From assembly GCA_949358305.1 (NCBI GenBank), contig CASHSZ010000115.1:45001-109000 (forward strand): a DNA stretch of 64,000 bases, read 5' to 3'. Both the position numbers and the translations under genes were made by a program. A model generated the notes under the pieces. That model saw nothing but the letters and a program-made list of their open reading frames with translations. It was not told the origin of the DNA and ran no database searches. This document shows, in pieces, positions 55,769 to 64,000 of the stretch. The stretch is from Strigamia acuminata (Eukaryota; Arthropoda; Chilopoda; Geophilomorpha; Linotaeniidae). The first letter of the stretch is position 1; each line of letters opens with the position of its first letter.

Positions 55769-56901
55769 TTGTGTCAAAAGTCGGTGACGGGCGGAGGGGC
55801 GAGCTCCGGGCGCCCGAGAGAGAGAGAGAAAGAGAGAGAGAGGGGACGGCCGGGGCTCCCGCCAACGGGCGGAGGGGCGAGCCTTGGCGGGTTGGGCGTG
55901 CACTATCTAGGCATGTGGGCGCTCGATTTACCGGCACGTTGGACAAGTTTTGAAAATTTTTTTTTCCTAATTTTTGACAAAATTAGCACCGAATTTTGCC
56001 AATATTTGATAAATTTCCACGGAATTTTATCAATGTTTTACAAAAAACCCCTGGAAATGTGTCCAATCGAGCAGAAATGTCTCGTAAAATATCGCTGAAA
56101 TTTGTCTAAAATTGACAAAAAATCGGTGCAAGTTTTGCTAGATATTTGCCCGGATCAAACTGTGCCCGAAACCGCCCGATCTGACAGTGTGCACGCGGGC
56201 TGGACGTGCCCACTGTCCCCGCATGTGCACTCGCCGGCGCGTTGGACGAGTTTAAGAAGATTTTATCAATTTCTGACAAAACTTGCATCGATTTTTTGTC
56301 AATATTTGATAAATTTCCCCAGAATTTTAGCAATAAAACCTTTGAAAATGTATCCAAAAGAGCAGAAATGTCCTGTAAAATATTGCTGAAAATCTGTTGA
56401 AATTCATCAAATATTGACAAAAATCTGTGACGAGCGGAGGGGCGATCCTTTGGCGGCCGAAAGAGAGAGGGGGGACGGTCGGGGCTCCCGCCGACGGGCG
56501 GAGGGGCGAGCCTTGGCGGCCGAGAGAGAGAGAGAGAGAGGACGGCCGGGGCTCCCGCCGGCGCACTGTCCACGCATGGGCGCGCTCGATTTACTGGCGC
56601 GTTGGACGAATTTTAAATTTTTTGTTTCCTATTTCTGACAAAATTTGCACCGACTTTTGGCAATTTGTGACAAATTTTCACAGAATTTCGGCAACATTTT
56701 ACGACACATTTCTGCCCGGTTGGACGAATTTTAAATTTTTTGTTTCCTATTTCTGACAAAATTTGCACCGACTTTTGGCAATTTGTGACAAATTTTCACA
56801 GAATTTCGGCAACATTTTACGACACATTTCTGCCCGGTTGGACACATTTCCACAGGTTTTTTGTAAAACGTTGCTAAAATTCCGTTGAATTTCATCAAAA
56901 A
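55769..56901 (+). repeat. Higher-order unit S' (1133 bp), second array
   Basis: Carries the same 118-bp internal duplication as 27413-28545 and also follows an L unit. Confidence 0.9.
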
Positions 56902-59900
56902 TTGTGTCAAAAGTCGGTGACGGGCGGAGGGGCGAGCTCCGGGCGCCCGAGAGAGAGAGAGAAAGAGAGAGAGAGGGGACGGCCGGGGCTCCCGCCAACG
57001 GGCGGAGGGGCGAGCCTTGGCGGGTTGGGCGTGCACTATCTAGGCATGTGGGCGCTCGATTTACCGGCACGTTGGACAAGTTTTGAAAATTTTTTTTTCC
57101 TAATTTTTGACAAAATTAGCACCGAATTTTGCCAATATTTGATAAATTTCCACGGAATTTTATCAATGTTTTACAAAAAACCCCTGGAAATGTGTCCAAT
57201 CGAGCAGAAATGTCTCGTAAAATATCGCTGAAATTTGTCTAAAATTGACAAAAAATCGGTGCAAGTTTTGCTAGATATTTGCCCGGATCAAACTGTGCCC
57301 GAAACCGCCCGATCTGACAGTGTGCACGCGGGCTGGACGTGCCCACTGTCCCCGCATGTGCACTCGCCGGCGCGTTGGACGAGTTTAAGAAGATTTTATC
57401 AATTTCTGACAAAACTTGCATCGATTTTTTGTCAATTTTTGATAAATTTCCCCAGAATTTTAGCAATAAAACCTTTGAAAATGTATCCAAAAGAGCAGAA
57501 ATGTCCTGTAAAATATTGCTGAAAATCTGTTGAAGTTCATCAAATATTGACAAAAATCTGTGACGAGCGGAGGGGCGATCCTTTGGCGGCCGAAAGAGAG
57601 AGGGGGGACGGTCGGGGCTCCCGCCGACGGGCGGAGGGGCGAGCCTTGGCGGCCGAGAGAGAGAGAGAGAGAGGACGGCCGGGGCTCCCGCCGGCGCACT
57701 GTCCACGCATGGGCGCGCTCGATTTACTGGCGCGTTGGACGAATTTTAAATTTTTTGTTTCCTATTTCTGACAAAATTTGCACCGACTTTTGGCAATTTG
57801 TGACAAATTTTCACAGAATTTCGGCAACATTTTACGACACATTTCTGCCCGGTTGGACACATTTCCACAGGTTTTTTGTAAAACGTTGCTAAAATTCCGT
57901 TGAATTTCATCAAAAATTGTGTCAAAAGTCGGTGACGGGCGGAGGGGCGAGCTCCGGGCGCCCGAGAGAGAGAGAGAAAGAGAGAGAGAGGGGACGGCCG
58001 GGGCTCCCGCCAACGGGCGGAGGGGCGAGCCTTGGCGGGTTGGGCGTGCACTATCTAGGCATGTGGGCGCTCGATTTACCGGCACGTTGGACAAGTTTTG
58101 AAAATTTTTTTTTCCTAATTTTTGACAAAATTAGCACCGAATTTTGCCAATATTTGATAAATTTCCACGGAATTTTATCAATGTTTTACAAAAAACCCCT
58201 GGAAATGTGTCCAATCGAGCAGAAATGTCTCGTAAAATATCGCTGAAATTTGTCTAAAATTGACAAAAAATCGGTGCAAGTTTTGCTAGATATTTGCCCG
58301 GATCAAACTGTGCCCGAAACCGCCCGATCTGACAGTGTGCACGCGGGCTGGACGTGCCCACTGTCCCCGCATGTGCACTCGCCGGCGCGTTGGACGAGTT
58401 TAAGAAGATTTTATCAATTTCTGACAAAACTTGCATCGATTTTTTGTCAATTTTTGATAAATTTCCCCAGAATTTTAGCAATAAAACCTTTGAAAATGTA
58501 TCCAAAAGAGCAGAAATGTCCTGTAAAATATTGCTGAAAATCTGTTGAAGTTCATCAAATATTGACAAAAATCTGTGACGAGCGGAGGGGCGATCCTTTG
58601 GCGGCCGAAAGAGAGAGGGGGGACGGTCGGGGCTCCCGCCGACGGGCGGAGGGGCGAGCCTTGGCGGCCGAGAGAGAGAGAGAGAGAGGACGGCCGGGGC
58701 TCCCGCCGGCGCACTGTCCACGCATGGGCGCGCTCGATTTACTGGCGCGTTGGACGAATTTTAAATTTTTTGTTTCCTATTTCTGACAAAATTTGCACCG
58801 ACTTTTGGCAATTTGTGACAAATTTTCACAGAATTTCGGCAACATTTTACGACACATTTCTGCCCGGTTGGACACATTTCCACAGGTTTTTTGTAAAACG
58901 TTGCTAAAATTCCGTTGAATTTCATCAAAAATTGTGTCAAAAGTCGGTGACGGGCGGAGGGGCGAGCTCCGGGCGCCCGAGAGAGAGAGAGAAAGAGAGA
59001 GAGAGGGGACGGCCGGGGCTCCCGCCAACGGGCGGAGGGGCGAGCCTTGGCGGGTTGGGCGTGCACTATCTAGGCATGTGGGCGCTCGATTTACCGGCAC
59101 GTTGGACAAGTTTTGAAAATTTTTTTTTCCTAATTTTTGACAAAATTAGCACCGAATTTTGCCAATATTTGATAAATTTCCACGGAATTTTATCAATGTT
59201 TTACAAAAAACCCCTGGAAATGTGTCCAATCGAGCAGAAATGTCTCGTAAAATATCGCTGAAATTTGTCTAAAATTGACAAAAAATCGGTGCAAGTTTTG
59301 CTAGATATTTGCCCGGATCAAACTGTGCCCGAAACCGCCCGATCTGACAGTGTGCACGCGGGCTGGACGTGCCCACTGTCCCCGCATGTGCACTCGCCGG
59401 CGCGTTGGACGAGTTTAAGAAGATTTTATCAATTTCTGACAAAACTTGCATCGATTTTTTGTCAATTTTTGATAAATTTCCCCAGAATTTTAGCAATAAA
59501 ACCTTTGAAAATGTATCCAAAAGAGCAGAAATGTCCTGTAAAATATTGCTGAAAATCTGTTGAAGTTCATCAAATATTGACAAAAATCTGTGACGAGCGG
59601 AGGGGCGATCCTTTGGCGGCCGAAAGAGAGAGGGGGGACGGTCGGGGCTCCCGCCGACGGGCGGAGGGGCGAGCCTTGGCGGCCGAGAGAGAGAGAGAGA
59701 GAGGACGGCCGGGGCTCCCGCCGGCGCACTGTCCACGCATGGGCGCGCTCGATTTACTGGCGCGTTGGACGAATTTTAAATTTTTTGTTTCCTATTTCTG
59801 ACAAAATTTGCACCGACTTTTGGCAATTTGTGACAAATTTTCACAGAATTTCGGCAACATTTTACGACACATTTCTGCCCGGTTGGACACATTTCCACAG

Positions 59901-60961
59901 GTTTTTTGTAAAACGTTGCTAAAATTCCGTTGAATTTCATCAAAAATTGTGTCAAAAGTCGGTGACGGGCGGAGGGGCGAGCTCCGGGCGCCCGAGAGAG
60001 AGAGAGAAAGAGAGAGAGAGGGGACGGCCGGGGCTCCCGCCAACGGGCGGAGGGGCGAGCCTTGGCGGGTTGGGCGTGCACTATCTAGGCATGTGGGCGC
60101 TCGATTTACCGGCACGTTGGACAAGTTTTGAAAATTTTTTTTTCCTAATTTTTGACAAAATTAGCACCGAATTTTGCCAATATTTGATAAATTTCCACGG
60201 AATTTTATCAATGTTTTACAAAAAACCCCTGGAAATGTGTCCAATCGAGCAGAAATGTCTCGTAAAATATCGCTGAAATTTGTCTAAAATTGACAAAAAA
60301 TCGGTGCAAGTTTTGCTAGATATTTGCCCGGATCAAACTGTGCCCGAAACCGCCCGATCTGACAGTGTGCACGCGGGCTGGACGTGCCCACTGTCCCCGC
60401 ATGTGCACTCGCCGGCGCGTTGGACGAGTTTAAGAAGATTTTATCAATTTCTGACAAAACTTGCATCGATTTTTTGTCAATATTTGATAAATTTCCCCAG
60501 AATTTTAGCAATAAAACCTTTGAAAATGTATCCAAAAGAGCAGAAATGTCCTGTAAAATATTGCTGAAAATCTGTTGAAATTCATCAAATATTGACAAAA
60601 ATCTGTGACGAGCGGAGGGGCGATCCTTTGGCGGCCGAAAGAGAGAGGGGGGACGGTCGGGGCTCCCGCCGACGGGCGGAGGGGCGAGCCTTGGCGGCCG
60701 AGAGAGAGAGAGAGAGAGGACGGCCGGGGCTCCCGCCGGCGCACTGTCCACGCATGGGCGCGCTCGATTTACTGGCGCGTTGGACGAATTTTAAATTTTT
60801 TGTTTCCTATTTCTGACAAAATTTGCACCGACTTTTGGCAATTTGTGACAAATTTTCACAGAATTTCGGCAACATTTTACGACACATTTCTGCCCGGTTG
60901 GACACATTTCCACAGGTTTTTTGTAAAACGTTGCTAAAATTCCGTTGAATTTCATCAAAAA
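56902..60961 (+). repeat. Four tandem 1015-bp S units
   Basis: Anchors at 56902, 57917, 58932 and 59947, with the next at 60962. One more S unit than the first array. No gene. Confidence 0.95.
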
Positions 60962-63661
60962 TTGTGTCAAAAGTCGGTGACGGGCGGAGGGGCGAGCTCC
61001 GGGCGCCCGAGAGAGAGAGAGAAAGAGAGAGAGAGGGGACGGCCGGGGCTCCCGCCAACGGGCGGAGGGGCGAGCCTTGGCGGGTTGGGCGTGCACTATC
61101 TAGGCATGTGGGCGCTCGATTTACCGGCACGTTGGACAAGTTTTGAAAATTTTTTTTTCCTAATTTTTGACAAAATTAGCACCGAATTTTGCCAATATTT
61201 GATAAATTTCCACGGAATTTTATCAATGTTTTACAAAAAACCCCTGGAAATGTGTCCAATCGAGCAGAAATGTCTCGTAAAATATCGCTGAAATTTGTCT
61301 AAAATTGACAAAAAATCGGTGCAAGTTTTGCTAGATATTTGCCCGGATCAAACTGTGCCCGAAACCGCCCGATCTGACAGTGTGCACGCGGGCTGGACGT
61401 GCCCACTGTCCCCGCATGTGCACTCGCCGGCGCGTTGGACGAGTTTAAGAAGATTTTATCAGTTTCTGACAAAACTTGCATCGATTTTTTGTCAATTTTT
61501 GATAAATTTCCCCAGAATTTTAGCAATAAAACCTTTGAAAATGTATCCAAAAGAGCAGAAATGTCCTGTAAAATATTGCTGAAAATCTGTTGAAATTCAT
61601 CAAATATTGACAAAAATCTGTGACGAGCGGAGGGGCGATCCTTTGGCGGCCGAAAGAGAGAGGGGGGACGGTCGGGGCTCCCGCCGACGGGCGGAGGGGC
61701 GAGCCTTGGCGGCCGAGAGAGAGAGAGAGAGGAGGACGGCCGGGGCTCCCGCCGGCGCACTGTCCACGCATGGGCGCGCTCGATTTACTGGCGCGTTGGA
61801 CGAATTTTAAATTTTTTGTTTCCTATTTCTGACAAAATTTGCACAGACTTTTGTCAATTTTTGACAAATTTTCACGGAATTTCAGCAATGGGACGGACTT
61901 ATGTAAAACATCGCTTAAAATCTGGAAATCTGTCAAATCTTCTTTAAATTTATGCAAGATATTGGGAAATTTTGGTTTAACTCGTCCAACGGGCCGGTAA
62001 ATCGAGCGCCCACACACGCGCCCACATGCACGTCCAACCCGCATGGGCACTGTCACATCGGACGTTTGTTGCGTGCAAAACTTGCACCGACTTTTGGCCA
62101 TTTTTGGTTAAACTTCGCACAATTTCTTGCCCGATTGGACACTGAGGTTCGGTTTCCGACCGGGTCGTTTCTTGTCCGACCCGCGGCGCGTCGCGGCGCG
62201 GCCGGAGGACGGCCCTCGTCCCCAAAAACCACACTCCGAGTCACGGGTCGCACGGCCAACAGGCCGTGACGGGCCGTAGCGGGTCGAAAACGGGCCGTTA
62301 ACGGCCCGTTGACGGCCCGTTAGCGGCCCGCATGAGGTCGCACGGGCCGTCGGCGAGCCGAAGTCCGGGAACGAAGGCCGTTACGGGACCGTGACGGGAC
62401 CGTCGGCGGCCCGTTAACGGCCCGTGCGAGCCGTTACGGGATCGTGACGGGACGTCGGCGGCCCGTTAACGGCCCGTGCGAGCCGTTACGGAATCGTGAC
62501 GGGACCGTCGGCGGCCCGTTAACGGCCCGTGCGGGCCGTTACGGGATCGTGACGGGACCGTCGGCGGCCCGTTAACGGCCCGTGCGACCCCATGCGGCCG
62601 TTGACGGGCCGTTAACGGGCCGTTAACGGGCCGTTAACGGGCCGTGACGGTGTAAATCGAAAAAATCAACAACCGACAACACGTACATGAAAACGCGTAC
62701 AACATTCATAGACATTAATCTCGAATCCTGTTTTTGGTTTTACGCCGTTAACGGGCCGTTAACGGCCCGTTAACGGCCCGTTAACGGCCCGCATGAGGTC
62801 GTACGGGCCGTTACGGGGTCGTGACGGGACCGTCGGCGGCCCGTTAACGGCCCGTGCGGGCCGTTACGGGATAGTTACGGAACCGTCGGCGGCCCGTTAA
62901 CGGCCCGTGCGAGCCGTTACGGGATCGTGACGGGACCGTCGGCGGCCCGTTAACGGCCCGTGCGAGCCGTTACGGGATTGTGACGGGACCGTCGGCGGCC
63001 CGTTAACGGCCCGTGCGGGCCGTTTTCGACCCGTTGCGGCCGTTTTCGACCCGTTGCGGCCGTTTTCGACCGTTGCGGCCCGTTTTCGACCCGTTACGGT
63101 CCTTGGCCGTAACGGGCCGAAAACGGAAAACTGAAAAAGTCGAGTGCGAGACCACGTGACCCGGAGTTGTGGTTTTTGGGACGAGGGCCGTCCTCCGACC
63201 CGCGCCGTGACGCGCCGCGGGTCGGTCACCAACTTTTGTCAATTTTTGACAGATTTTCACGGAATTTCAGCGACATTTTACGAGACGTTTCTGCCCGATG
63301 GGACGGACTTCTGTAAAACATTGCTTAAAATCCATGGAAATTTATCACATATTGACAAAATTCGGTGCAAGTTTGTCAGAAATTAGGAAAAAACTTTTTC
63401 AAAACTCGTCCAACGCGCCGGTAAATTGAGCGCCCACGTGCGTCGACAGTGGGCGCTTCAAAACCGCGTGGGACACTGTCAGATCTCGGCACAGTTTGAT
63501 GCGCCCAAATCTAGCAATACTTGCACCGACTTTTGGCAATTTGTGACAAATTTTCACAGAATTTCGGCAACATTTTACGACACATTTCTGCCCGGTTGGA
63601 CACATTTCCACAGGTTTTTTGTAAAACGTTGCTAAAATTCCGTTGAATTTCATCAAAAATT
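60962..63661 (+). repeat. Higher-order unit L5 (about 2700 bp, many single-base indels)
   Basis: Same order as the other L units, but from about 61731 onward single bases are lost or gained in homopolymers and short repeats, so coordinates drift by a base or two. Confidence 0.88.
62144..63228. mobile_element. Foldback-like GC-rich module 8
   Basis: Copy of module 2 with several one-base indels; AT island at 62652. Confidence 0.6.
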
Positions 63662-64000
63662 GTGTCAAAAGTCGGTGACGGGCGGAGGGGGGCGAGCTCC
63701 GGGCGCCCGAGAGAGAGAGAGAAGAGAGAGAGAGGGGACGGCCGGGGCTCCCGCCAACGGCGGAGGGGCGAGCCTTGGCGGGTTGGCGTGCACTATCTAG
63801 GCATGTGGGCGCTCGATTTACCGGCACGTTGGACAAGTTTTGAAAATTTTTTTTTCCTAATTTTTGACAAAATTAGCACCGAATTTTGCCAATATTTGAT
63901 AATTTCCACGGAATTTTATCAATGTTTTACAAAAAACCCCTGGAAATGTGTCCAATCGAGCAGAAATGTCTCGTAAAATATCGCTGAAATTTGTCTAAAA
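63662..64000 (+). repeat. Partial unit running off the window
   Basis: Begins with the anchor TTGTGTCAAAAGTCGG and continues the array, with indels such as GATAATTTCC for GATAAATTTCC. Confidence 0.85.

Noticed and set aside
20764-64000. rDNA intergenic spacer or telomeric DNA
   Set aside because: GC-rich tandem repeats are suggestive, but I see no 18S, 5.8S or 28S sequence and no TTAGG-type arrays.

Overview
The window is repeat-dominated DNA from an animal genome, probably an invertebrate such as an arthropod. The evidence is two BEL/Pao LTR retrotransposons (a lineage known only from metazoans), one Ty1/copia element primed by an initiator-tRNA-Met site, long tandem satellites and no compact gene arrangement. 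I found no host protein-coding gene, rRNA or tRNA that I can defend; every long convincing reading frame belongs to a retroelement. The species cannot be named from this.

Layout. 1-5460: BEL-1, a young BEL/Pao-type element whose 5' LTR is cut by the window edge. It keeps gag and protease, but its reverse transcriptase, RNase H and integrase are replaced by an unrecognised reading-frame tail. 5461-5960: AT-rich spacer. 5961-7152: satellite of 140/147-bp monomers in one orientation. 7153-16520: BEL-2, a full-length BEL/Pao element with two LTRs and all domains, its pol broken by one in-frame TAA. 16521-20763: the same satellite in the opposite orientation, about 30 monomers with higher-order structure.

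20764-64000: a mosaic of AT-rich subunits, GA-rich tracts and GC-rich palindromic blocks. It has three nested levels. (i) 53-bp and 11-bp minisatellites built on the palindrome CCGTTAACGG surround a conserved AT-rich island of about 95 bp. (ii) These blocks are bracketed by inverted repeats of about 105 to 235 bp, giving eight foldback-like modules. (iii) The modules sit in higher-order units of about 2.7 kb (with module) alternating with 1015-bp units (without). A segment of about 7 kb starting at 20764 recurs almost unchanged at 46454, 25,690 bp downstream. An intact Ty1/copia element on the minus strand (36684-43503, 5-bp target duplication, apparently identical LTRs) sits inside one module.

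How the parts relate. The retroelements are independent residents, but BEL-1 and BEL-2 share terminal bases, a primer-binding-like motif and an unusual pre-LTR motif, so BEL-1 may be a non-autonomous partner of a BEL-2-like helper. The strongest candidate for something undescribed is the foldback-like GC-rich module family with its conserved AT island. The last 2.3 kb carry many single-base indels relative to otherwise identical copies and look like unpolished sequence.
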